From Ilyonectria destructans (taxonomy: Eukaryota; Ascomycota; Sordariomycetes; Hypocreales; Nectriaceae): a stretch of DNA of 64,000 bases. Positions 53,097 to 64,000 of the stretch are shown piece after piece. Every line of letters begins with the position of its first letter. The stretch's first letter is position 1. Position numbers and translations under genes: made by a program. The DNA lies in NCBI GenBank assembly GCA_020740775.1, contig JAHEWK010000005.1, positions 3,348,001-3,412,000 of the forward strand, written 5' to 3'. The notes under the pieces were generated by a model. That model was not told where the DNA came from. It did not search any database and saw only the letters and a program-made list of their open reading frames with translations.

Positions 53097-56000
53097 ATAT
53101 CTTTCTTTTAATAGTTTTTATTCTTAAGATTATATAAGTAGACTGTCTTCTCTATATTATATTAGTTTATTAACTTTCTTTCTATATATTACTATAATAT
53201 TTATAAAATAGCCAGTTATATAACTAAAATAAAAAAAATACTAAAAACTATAGAGCTTTTAAACTACTAGTTAAATCTTTTAATACTGCTATTATATCTT
53301 ATTCCTACTATAAGAATTAGAATATCCAGTATTTAATATTCTCTAAATCCTTAGGTTATTACTATATATATATTCAGTATAGTTATTTTTATAATAGTTA
53401 AGGTCTTTTAGTAGCTGCCAGTATATAGTTTTTCTTAGTATTAAATTATATTATACTGATTTTCTTTATAGCTTGAAAAATTATTACTAAAAAGTATTAT
53501 TTAGAAACTGAAGAAGAATAAGCTAAAAAGGAGTTAATCTGCCTATAGGCTGAGTCTTTATAGATTTATAATAAAATAAATATACAGTTTACTTAAATTA
53601 CTTATCTTTATTATTAGTATTATAGTATAGAAACTAAGAATCTAAATATAATTTATTGTAATTTAAACTTAATAGATAAATTAAAAAGAGTAAAGTAAAA
53701 TAAGGTATCTATAGAGAAGGTTACTTATCTAAATAGCTTTTTCTAAAATTACTCTACTAACTTAAGAGCTAATATATAGAATTCCTTAGATTTTAGTAAT
53801 TTCCTTAATAACTCTTTTTTACTCTTTAGTATTATATATAAAATACCTTTAATAAGTACTATATATAGTTAAGATATTTCAGTAATTCTTATAAGGTTTT
53901 ATTTTTAAAGTAGTTTTTCTATTTAATAAGGTATATTATTTTTCTCTTAATCTTTTTTATATTTTAGATCTTTTTAATATAGTATTCCTCTAGTAATTCT
54001 ACTTTTAATTTATAGTTATAATTATTATTAATTATAATAGTATTTTATACTGATTTTAATAGTAAAATATAGAATATAGAGTATATCTTAACTTTTAAAG
54101 ATAAATTTAATCTGTAGTTATTTTTTAAAATCTTCTTTAGAACTTTATAGAGTTTAATAAATTTATAGTTAAGTTTCTTACTTAATTTATTTATTAAAAG
54201 GTTTTTTATTACTAAGAGAATTATATCCCTCTTTAAGAAGAATAGTCTCTTTATTCTTTTAGAGTTATAGTACTTTTTTATTTAGTTTCTAATAAATTTA
54301 AATTTAATCTTTATTTCTTTATAGAGGTTTTTTAATTTATTAAAGATAAGAATTATATAGAAGTTAATAATATCTTTCTATAGTTAGTAATAAATATTAG
54401 AAGTAAATTTAAAATTTATAAATATAAATATAAGTTTTATATTCTTATATATAGCGGTATTATAGCTTAGCTATACTATTAGTAACTTCTTAATTTAGTT
54501 ATTCTATTTATAATTAATATAGCACTATAGATATTACTTAAGAATTTAATTTATTCTTTCTATTTATCTATCTACTTAGGCTTAAAATATAGTAATTAAT
54601 TAGTAATTAAGTTTAAGTTATACTATTAAGACTTATTAAAACTTAAATATAAATAGAGATTCTCTATTAATTAAAATCTCTATTAGTAATCTATATATAT
54701 TAATAATATTCCAGTTAAATATATAGGTAAATTCTTCTATATCTATTATCTCTCTATATAGTATAAAATAGGAAAACTTTATAAATCTATCTATAATAAT
54801 AAGAATAATATTATAAAAGGCTTTAGTTATTAAGTCTTTTAATAGAGGTAATTTTATAATAAAGTCTATAGTAATTAAATACTATAGTTACTATATAATT
54901 AGTAGTAGCTATAATTTACTATATAGCTTATAGTATTATACTTTAGTTTTTATATAAAGATTATATTATTAAATAACCTTTTATATAATCTTTTTAATTT
55001 TAGAAAATATATATATTATTTTAACTCTCTTAAGGATTTTATTAACTTCTTAATATCTATATAGAGGGTATAAATATATTTTCTATATAAGTTATTCTTA
55101 TAATTTTAATAGAACTTATAATTTCTATAATTCTATCTATAAAGTAGAAATTAGAATAAAGTTATTTATTATTCTATCTATTTTATAATCTTAATTATAT
55201 TATTTAATTTTCTTTAGTAGTTTATTATTATAGATTATATAGTAAGTATCTTTAAGAGTTTATTACTTAAGGTATTTATTATAGTATTTTATAGTTTTAT
55301 TTAAATAGTTTTTTATTCTTTAGTAGAAGTTATAGATTTTTTATATTTTAATAAGTATTCTATATTAATTTCTATTATAAAGTTCTTTCTTATAGTAATA
55401 TTCTATAATAGTTCTATAGTAATATACTGAGATATTATATTTTCTATTTATCTTATTAATTAGTATTTTCTTAAGGGAGTTATTTTATATTTAATTAATA
55501 AAATCTCTATATATTTCAGTTTATAGTAGCTTAGAGTATATAGAAATTAATTTCTTACTTTTATATATATATCTTAAGTACTTCTACTATATATATTCTT
55601 TAGAAGTAAAAAAGAAAATTTATTTATTAGCTTTAACTATTTCTATATTAAAATTAGTTTATTAACTAATTATATCAGCTTATTTATTCTTTAAACTCTT
55701 TATATAAATAATAGTATAATTAAACTCTAAATGATATTCTATATATTTAAGTTATTATCTATTAAGTTACTATATTATAGTAAAATAAGAAATATTCTTA
55801 TAATCTATATAGATTTTAATTTTATAGTTACTTTTTAAGAGGTAATATTAAATTTTTTTAAAGTAGTTAATAATTATAAGGAATTTTTTATTATAGATAG
55901 AATAATTAAATTTAGTACTATATATTTTATATAAGTAAAATATAATAGGGTATAGTAGTCTATTTTTATCTTTTTAATTAATTTAGCTACTTAAAATAAA

Positions 56001-56400
56001 GTTAGAAATATTAATTTCTAATTTAATTTCTTTTTTAAAGTTAAATAAAGTTAAAACTGACTCTATAAAAATAATATTTCAGATTATTTTAAAAGCTTAT
56101 TTAGCTTTCTTATTAAGATTAAATTTTACTTTTTTTCTTATAAGTCTAATAAGTAGAATAATATATTTACTAAAGTTTTTAATAAATTATTAGTAGTAGT
56201 TAGTAAATTCTAAGAAGAATTATACTTCTATTAGATTAATTAGTATAAACTAATTTTTAATAACTATAATCTTCTTAAAGTCTATTAATATCTAATTATA
56301 GAATATTATATACCTAAAGAATTCTACTTTTTAAGTATAAAAGTTATTTTTTTCTAATTTAACTAATAAGTTTATATCTTATAGTTTTTATAATACTATA

Positions 56401-56575
56401 TAGATATATTACTTATAATCTTTTTTATTCTTTAAGAAAATAAGAATATTATTTAAATAGTATATAATAAAGATATTAAGATATTCTTATAGTATATAAT
56501 TAATTATATATTAAAATACTATAGGTATATTAATAAGTCTAAAAGGTATAACTAAATATTTATATAGTCTGAATT
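56401..56575 (-). pseudogene. Reverse transcriptase relic of the LTR element
   Basis: The minus strand reads 'YKYLVIPFRLINIP' and, about 30 codons on, 'YYLNNILIFLKN'. These correspond to the 'Y.VMPFGLtNAPatFQ' and 'YLDDILIFS' motifs of Ty3/gypsy reverse transcriptases, with the catalytic Asp pair changed to Asn-Asn. Several stop codons lie between. This fixes both family and orientation. Confidence 0.8.
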
Positions 56576-59500
56576 TAATTTTAAATATAGTCTTTTACTT
56601 ATATTCTTTCTTAATATAGATAAAATTATAAGCTTCTTTAAGATTAAGTACTATAAATATCTTAGCTTTATACAGTCTATTTTATAGCTTAAAACTTAAA
56701 AGTAATAAAGTTTAGTTTTTTTTAATAATATTATTAAGTTACTTAAAATCTATATAAAGATATAGCTTTCTATTTTTCTTAAGTATAAATATAACTAAAT
56801 ATCCAGCTGAAGACTTTAAAACTTAAATATAGCTTTTTTATAATATTTCTTAGATATATTCTTTTAGTATTATTAGCTTATTATTATTAAATTTATAGAT
56901 TAAAAAGAATTTTAAATTAATTCTATTTTTAAGAATAATCTTTAAATTTTATTCTTTTAGTTTTAATAGATTTATTTTTAATTTTTCTATAAAGAGTTTC
57001 TAATAAATTTAGTATTTTAAAGAAATATTCTTAAGTTAGTTATTCTCTTTTTTTTATTCTTTCTATTCTTAGAGATTCTTATTTAGTTATTAAAACTGTC
57101 TTTATAGAAATATAATAATTTATTTAAAATATTACTTTTTTTCTATTTAATACTTATATTTTATTCCCTTTAGAAATAAGAAAGTATTTATTATATCTTT
57201 CTTTATAACTTTATTATTATTAATTAAAGTTTAAAATTTTTATTTATATTTATTACTATCTATAATCTTAGAAGGTATACCTTTTAGATATATTTAGTTA
57301 GTCTTCTAGTTAATATTAGAGTTATTTCTTTATAATTATAGTTATTTAAATATTATATTATAGTTTTTAACTTTAATAATATTAAAATTAATATCTTTAT
57401 TTTTATCTTCTATAAATACTTTAAGGTAATTAACCTCTTAAATTATCTATTTATTATTATAGCTAAAAGATATATCTTTTAGGTTAGATATTTTATAGAG
57501 TTTATTTTTATATTTTTATAGAATTTCTAATTTATTTACTAACTCTAATTAAATATAGTTTATAGTAATATTATAGTCTATTAATACTATTATCTATACT
57601 TCTTTAATATAGACTTCTACTATAATTATATCTTCTTTAGAGTAGTTTATTATATTTAAAGCCTTTTATAAAAGTAGGGTATCTTCTTTTATTATTATAT
57701 TTATCTGTTATTTTATTATAGATAGTAAGTATTATTTTTTATATACTTATAGATTTCTTTATACTATAGTCTATTATAGAGTTCTCCTTCTATTTATATT
57801 TAGAAGTTAAATTTATTTTTATTTATTTTATAAATTTATATCTGGATTTCTTATAAGTAGTCTAAATACTTAAAGTATTTTTTATTCTAATAGTTTATAG
57901 TATAATTAACTGGGTATTTTAAGAGTTTATATTATAGCTAAATTTTCTATTTTTTATATATATAGTATTCTTTAGTCTTATAGTTTTTAATTTTTAAGTT
58001 TTTTCTAATATGTTTATTAGAGTAGAAGTTATTATATTATTCTAGCTATATAACTTTTTATTTTTTAAACTACTTAATAACTTTATGATTTTTAGCTTTA
58101 ATTTTATTATAGAACTTTTATAGTAGCTAGAAAATAGTCTATATAGAATAGCAGTTATAATAGATTTTTTAAAGTAATATACTAGATATATATAGTAAGT
58201 ATATAATAACTATAATATACTAATATATCTAGAATTTTAAAGGTATAATTTTAATTTATTACTAAAGATTTCTAATTTTAAGTAATAATTTAGCTTAAAG
58301 ATATCTTTTTATTATATTATATAGATATAAATAGCTTATCTATCTACTATATTTACTATTTATTTTATTAGGTAGTTAAGTATTTATTCTTACTTTTTTA
58401 TTCTATATTAATTATAAGAGTATATTTAAAGTTTTTAGTTTTTAGTTTAATTTCTTTAAGATATTAAGATATTAATTTATTCTTAGAGGTATTACTATTA
58501 TTAAAATTATTAAATTTAGAGTATTCTTCTATACTTATTTTAATATCTTTATTAATAAAAGAAAGCCTAAATTATTTAATTTATTTAGCTTTTATATCTA
58601 TACTGATATTTAGCTTTTCTTCTCTTTATATATAAAACTTATACTTAATCTTATTATTTTATTATTATTAAAGTAAGATTTTTATAGTTTCTTTATAGAA
58701 AGTTACTATAACTAATAGTATTTTTAAAATAAGTTATCTATTTAGAATATTATCTTTCTTATTAATTACTTTTACTATAAAGTAAATATACTTAAAGATC
58801 TTTTTTTCTTTAGCTTTTTTATTCTTTTTAATTATACTGATTTTTCTTATTCTATAAGGTATTCTATTTTCTTTCTATCTTAAGGGTATTAAAATTAATA
58901 TTTAGAGTATTAAGATATTATTAATATTAGATATTATATCCTTTTAGATCTCCTTAAGGGGTAATTAGCTTTTTCTTTTTATTATTTAGTTAGATTTATA
59001 ATTATAGTCTTTCTTTTTAAGTATTTTCTTATTCTTAAGGTTAATATTTATAGTAAGGCTTATTTTATCTAGTTAGGTTTCTATATTATTATAACCAGTA
59101 TAGGCTATTATAATTATATATTTTTCTATTTAAGATTCTTCTTTCTATTAATTAATTTATTCTATCTTCTTCTTATCTTTAAGTATAAATTAAAATTAGT
59201 TATTAATTTTAAATTTATAATATTTATAGAATATATATTTAGTATTACTATAATTCTAATAGATTACCTTAAAATAATTCTTCTTAACTACTTTAATATT
59301 TATAGAGTTTAAATTTATTCTATAAAAGGTATTCTATTATTATTTCTTCTTCTAATTGATATTAAAAAATTTTTCTTTTTAGTAGGATATAAAGAATCCT
59401 TTTAACTTTTTAGTCTTTTTTTTCTATTATTATTTAAATTATTAGTTATTAATTTCTATAGTAAGTTATATAAGCCTATTAAAAATAGTAAGGTTCTTTT

Positions 59501-60402
59501 TTCTAACTATAGTATTCTTAACTTCAAACTTTAATTTTTAATAGAAATTTACTATATTAGCTTTTTTGTTTTAGTTAAGTTATAATATTAGATTACAGTA
59601 TTTAGCTGTATATATAGATATAGCTTCTACCTATTAAAGTTTCTAAAGGGCTTATTTTATAATTTACTTTTTATTTTAAAATTTATAGAAAGCCTTAAGT
59701 TTATACTTAAATATTAAATAGCTTCTATAGATAGCTCTAATTTCTTTCTTTTTTTAATTATAAATATTATTAATATAGTTCTTTATAATAGGTTTAAATT
59801 ATTATAGGGCTTTATCTATAAGGAATTCTATATTATATTAGACTCTAGCTTTATCTATAATAAACTATATTAAGTAGTATATCTAGTAGGCTTAAAGCTA
59901 TATAAGGAATTCCTAAAGTTTAATAATTAAGCTATTATAAAAGTCAGATTAATATAATTTAAGAATTTCTTCAGTATTCTTATTTCTAATAGTATTAAAA
60001 GTAAGATTTTTAATATAATTCTTATATATATTTTTCTAGTTAATAAATTCCTATACTAACTTATTATTATATTTTAGTAGGTCTTTATACTAAATATCTA
60101 AAAGGTTAATCTATTTCTATTTATTAGCTATACTAACTTTAGATATATTTAAGAGCTTATTAAGTTAATTAGATAGTTTCTTATTAAACTATTTAAGCTT
60201 TTTAAAGTTCTTTATAATAACTTTATTATTATTATTTTCTTCTTTCTAAAAGAGGTTAATATCTCTATTATTATTAATAAGAGAGTTATAGATTTTACCC
60301 TTAAAGAAGCTTAAACTTCTAGAGGGTATTATAAATACTATAGTAATAAATTTAATATTATTTAAGTTTAATATAAGTAAGATACTAAATAAGAGCTATT
60401 AA

Positions 60403-60778
60403 TATATAATAATTAGTATACTATACTATACTTATAAGTCTAAAGTAGGCTAATTCTAATTAGTAATTTATATAATAGAGAATTAAGCAGATTAAAACTT
60501 AAATAAATATATTATATCTAATAATAGTAAAGTTAAAGATACTTAATATAATTAAGTTATATTAATAGCTAAAAAGCTGCCTATATTAAATATATACTTC
60601 TTAAATAACTATATATTAAGTGGATTACTTAAGGTTATTCTAAATTACTAGTAATCCCTAAGAATTACTGGTAATTTAGATGGGTTTTTAGGTAATCTAT
60701 TAGTAGACTTATTATTTTATTCTAAATAAGTAGGTTTTTAGTATAGACTGTAAAGTTATTAACTTAAGCTGTAATACA
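60403..60778 (-). repeat. Right-hand LTR (5' LTR in element orientation)
   Basis: Gap-free partner of 52721-53096, slightly less AT-rich than it. Confidence 0.9.
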
Positions 60779-60800
60779 TTAAGCTATTTATTTAGATTTT

Positions 60801-60801
60801 T

Positions 60802-60900
<99 letters not shown>

Positions 60901-60902
60901 TT
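60801..60902. repeat. (ATT)n microsatellite
   Basis: About 100 bp of ATT repeats with one interruption near 60821, beginning 22 bp beyond the right-hand LTR. Confidence 0.95.
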
Positions 60903-62524
60903 AATTTAAATAAAATAGCTATAAATAGATTAAAGCTATATAGTATTCTTAAATAGTAAAAATAAATAGTAAATATTATATTTAATACTAGTATATATAG
61001 TAGCTAAATAATAAGATTATTATATATTAATTTTTATCTTAAGTTTTAATTTAATTCTTTTAATTCTAACTTTACTATTTATAGATAATAAAATTAATTA
61101 ATAGCTTTATTATTTACAGTTAATAACCTTAAGATAGAAATCTTATTTTAAGTAATAAGATATAATAAAGATATTTTTTATTATTAAGAGATTAATTTTT
61201 CTTTTAATAATTATTTAATTTTATTAATTCTTATTATAGTAATTACTATTATCTATAAAGCTTTATTTAAGAATAACTCTATATATTAAAAATATATAAT
61301 TTAATATTAATATAATATTAAATATCTTTATAATTTAAAAGATAATAGAAAAAAAGATAAATATAAAGTCTATAGAAAACTTCTTTAAGAATATAAATAT
61401 TTTAGCTATTTATCTTACTATTTAGAATATGTAGATATAAGCTAATAGATTATATTAGCTATTTTTAAATATAATCTATTTCTTAAGAATAGAAATAGAA
61501 TTAACTTATAAGAAAATAGAGTTATTAGTATTAACTTTAGCTATATCTAAATAGAAAAAGTTATACTATTAAAGTTAGCTAAAGACTTTTAAAATAGTAT
61601 TAAAAATAGAAGAAGCTAAAGGTTTATTAAGAAAATTAGCAGTAAAATATATAAGCTCTAATTTTAAAAGCTATTATATTATATTAAGTTAGTATAGATA
61701 CTAGCTAGTTAGAGTGTTAATTAGAAAGTAGATTTAAATAAAAGTTATAGATATTAAAGATTTTAAAGTATTCTAAAGATTAAGTTATAGAATTTACAGA
61801 TTTAGATATTAAGGTTAAAATAGATTAAAAAAGTTAGATAGAATTCTAATAGAAAAAGAAAAAAAGCAGCTTAAATTTAAATTTAAACTTTAGTAACTAT
61901 AATATATATAATAAAAATACAGTAAATTTAAATATTAAGTTTCCTTATTAAGGGGTAGATATACTATATATTTCTATAATATTATCTAAATTAGAATAAC
62001 TATTTTCTAAAGTATAAATTACTATTATAAATTATTAAAGTTAACTTTAAAGTAATATAATTAAGATATTAAAGTACTTAAAATTATTATTTAAAATATA
62101 AGAATATTAAGGCAATAATAGGTTAATTATAGTAATTAAATAATAAGAAATATATAGAATATATTATTATACTGATAATATATTAAGTTTTTAGCAATAT
62201 AATATAATATTAATTAATAGAGTATAGATTAATATAATATATACTACTTAGCAATATAATAATATTATAAAGAGGTATATATTACTAATATACATTTTAT
62301 TTATATTAATAGTAACACTGAATAAATATATATTTAAATATACTGAAATACACAGAGAGTTTTTATCTATTAAGAATTAATATATTTTATATTAATATAT
62401 TAATTCTATATCTATTAGCAGCTTAGGGCTTTATTATAGTAGGGGTATTAACTAAACTGCTCGATAGTATTATATACTGCTAAGCTATCCCTTAAAGTAC
62501 CTCTTCCCAGACTGAAATTCTTCT

Positions 62525-63680
62525 TATATCTCAACTAGGGCGGCCTTACGGTATTTTAAGAGCTCGGCATCCTCGATATTATCGGGAAAACCGGTTTTGA
62601 GAGCCCGCTGCGCAATGTGGTTCAGTGCATTCCTTCTGTTGCACAAAAGCTAAATGTTCTTAGAAATTGAAGCCTATGGTATCACGCCTATGCCAGCTCG
62701 GACTTGGATTGCGATCTCATTACCAAATGCATCCTCGGCTGGTGCACCATATGGACAGTCGATTCTCAGCAACTGCATTTGCTGACCGTTGTATAGAGCG
62801 ATCTTATATGACGGCTTTTGGGTCGGTGGTGGCGTCCTTATAGAGCTTGGCTTGAGCCAGGCTGGCACCTACAGTATCACCAAGCGCCTTAGTGAAGTCA
62901 CCAATCTATTGGATATGTACAGATATATATAAGATGAAGGGATAAGATGGAATATTAAAGGGATGCCACTAATATATAGAAATTAATGGCACCTGTAGGA
63001 AGAGCTATTGCCCGAGTCTGTACTTGAACGGGGACTTTAAAAACTGAATCTCTACTATGTCTAGCATAGTTAATGTCTAGATAAAACCCATGGAGTTCCG
63101 TTCTACTTACCGTATAGATGCTAAACTACCCACATAATCTTTATGTCTCGGATAGCTTGAACTTCCCGAAATAACCTCTCTAAGAGATAGAGGCCGCCTG
63201 TAACCAGCTCCCCACGCCACCCTAGGTAGTCTAAGCAGTGTTTATCATAGTCCTCTCCAGCGAAGGGAGACAAAGCCTCAGGTATGTCGCATATAAGCAA
63301 CCGACTGCGTGGGTAAAGAGGGGTATAAAAGGTGGTGCGTGTACCAGAATCTTTCGAAGGATTGCTAACGCATACAAGCGTGAGCAGTAGTATACATCAA
63401 GAGCATAAAGGGTCGCGTAACATGACCTGTGATACCACCAGGCTCTTTGTAGTGGATGTCGACGGCTTTGACTGGTCGGATTTGGGTTCGCTCGATGTTG
63501 AAAAAGTTGTCCATGCCGTGATCAGCAAGGTCATCTAATAATGAGGTCTTTGTCTAAACCACAACAATAACTTCATTACCCTCGTCGACTTGAATGAAGG
63601 CACCTTTAGGAAGTGTGTAGTTCAGATACATCCGGGGAGTCAGGCCTGGCAGCGCTTGTATGCTTGGTTCATCATGGAAG
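62525..63680 (-). pseudogene. Decayed conserved fungal gene, function unknown
   Basis: Several coding-like pieces follow each other on the minus strand. 'LPGLTPRMYLNYTLPKGAF' and 'DHGMDNFFNIERTQIRPV' are followed by 'LLICDIPEALSPFAGEDYD', 'HCLDYLGWRGELVTGGLYLL' and 'RRNALNHIAQRALKTGF'. They are interrupted by stop codons and frame changes (for example after 'VIVVV' near 63555, and after 'IMWVV' near 63125). The composition is normal, unlike the AT-rich block beside it. I have an impression of large fungal proteins with ankyrin-type C-terminal regions but cannot name the family. Some interruptions could be introns, but at least one stop has no room for one. Confidence 0.4.
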
Positions 63681-64000
63681 GGTATGAAGTCCTGTGAAGG
63701 TGATGTCAGAATGATGTCTTGTCGAGTAAAAAGGAATGATCATGAAAAGTGGGTAGACGAGAGCGAACATGGCTGTCAGCTAGTTCCACAACAAAACATC
63801 ATGGTATGGTTCCTTCCACCGGATCTTCAGACGAAGTCCGGATTGCCGCAGCTGGAGAGAGAAGCACAATAATGGCTACTACTAACTTAAAGGGAGAACG
63901 TAGCCCGGTCGAAGCCTGCTCCACATCATCACGCTGTGGCCATCACTTCTTCACCCTTGAACACTTTGAAACAACTGATACGAGCCGTGGTAATCTATTT
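63681..64000. other. Right edge of window, nothing recognised
   Basis: Upstream side of the decayed gene. A 70-codon plus-strand frame at 63660-63872 shows nothing recognisable. Confidence 0.4.

Larger units (their letters stand above)
52721..60778 (-). mobile_element. Complete but RIP-degraded Ty3/gypsy LTR retrotransposon
   Basis: 8058-bp element bounded by two 376-bp direct repeats (52721-53096 and 60403-60778). Minus-strand orientation is shown by a reverse transcriptase relic at 56401-56575 and by a purine run on the minus strand (AAAAGAAAG, 53109-53101) four bases from the LTR at its 3' end. The right-hand LTR still ends ..TACA (TG start on the minus strand); the left-hand copy has TATA there, a transition. 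Flanks TTAAT (52716-52720) and TTAAG (60779-60783) agree at four of five bases and may be the target duplication. All reading frames are destroyed. Confidence 0.85.
51731..62480. other. AT-rich, RIP-mutated repeat block
   Basis: About 10.7 kb of nearly pure A/T sequence without any open frame of 60 codons. Remaining C is almost always in CT or CC and remaining G in AG; CA, TG and CG are scarce. This is the composition left by repeat-induced point mutation of transposons. It includes the LTR retrotransposon at 52721-60778. The parts 51731-52720 and 60903-62480 belong to other repeats that I cannot name; around 61500-61900 a plus-strand frame with scattered TAA/TAG looks like a mutated coding region. 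Confidence 0.85.

Noticed and set aside
51731..62480. CRISPR-like or satellite array in the AT-rich block
   Set aside because: Apparent repetitiveness comes from base composition; the only real long repeat pair is the LTRs, and the only tandem array is the ATT microsatellite.

Overview
This is nuclear DNA of a filamentous ascomycete (Pezizomycotina). The supports are 50-110 bp GT-AG introns with CTAAC/CTGAT-type branch sites, Zn2Cys6 regulators, two HET-domain genes, a TPR-CHAT protein, a LaeA-like methyltransferase, a CFEM protein, a Fot1/pogo transposon, and a 10.7 kb block of extremely AT-rich DNA with a RIP (repeat-induced point mutation) signature. I cannot name the species. Start codons were checked by eye; many long open frames in this window begin with GTG or TTG, and for those I give the first supported ATG.

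1-15.3 kb looks like a small-molecule catabolic neighbourhood: a 2-oxoglutarate/Fe(II) oxygenase (cut by the window edge), a divergent homogentisate-1,2-dioxygenase-family enzyme, a Zn2Cys6 regulator, a flavocytochrome-b2-type 2-hydroxyacid dehydrogenase, an anion:cation-symporter-family MFS transporter and an aldehyde dehydrogenase (ALDH). An intact Fot1/pogo element (13360-15235, 52-bp inverted repeats, TA duplication, uninterrupted DD35D transposase) sits inside the first intron of the ALDH gene. Without the element that intron would be 65 bp.

15.3-31.7 kb holds a three-helix membrane protein, a NYN-like fragment, a HET-domain gene next to a TPR-CHAT caspase-like gene on the same strand (candidate incompatibility/cell-death pair), a LaeA-like methyltransferase, an arrestin-like protein and a beta-hydroxyacid dehydrogenase. 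32.5-41.7 kb holds a second Zn2Cys6 regulator with an unusually long zinc-cluster linker, a class I glutamine amidotransferase and a secreted alginate-lyase-family protein.

43-51.7 kb is decaying accessory DNA. Live-looking genes (alpha/beta hydrolase, second HET gene, CFEM protein) alternate with broken ones: a frameshifted GH43 fragment, an FAD monooxygenase relic and an intradiol ring-cleavage dioxygenase relic that runs into the AT-rich block.

51.7-62.5 kb has no open frame of 60 codons or more. It contains a complete but heavily mutated Ty3/gypsy LTR retrotransposon on the minus strand (52721-60778, two 376-bp LTRs of equal length that differ, as far as I can see by eye, only by transitions), an (ATT)n microsatellite just beyond its LTR, and further unassigned AT-rich relics. 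After 62.5 kb normal composition returns with a decayed conserved fungal gene that I cannot name.
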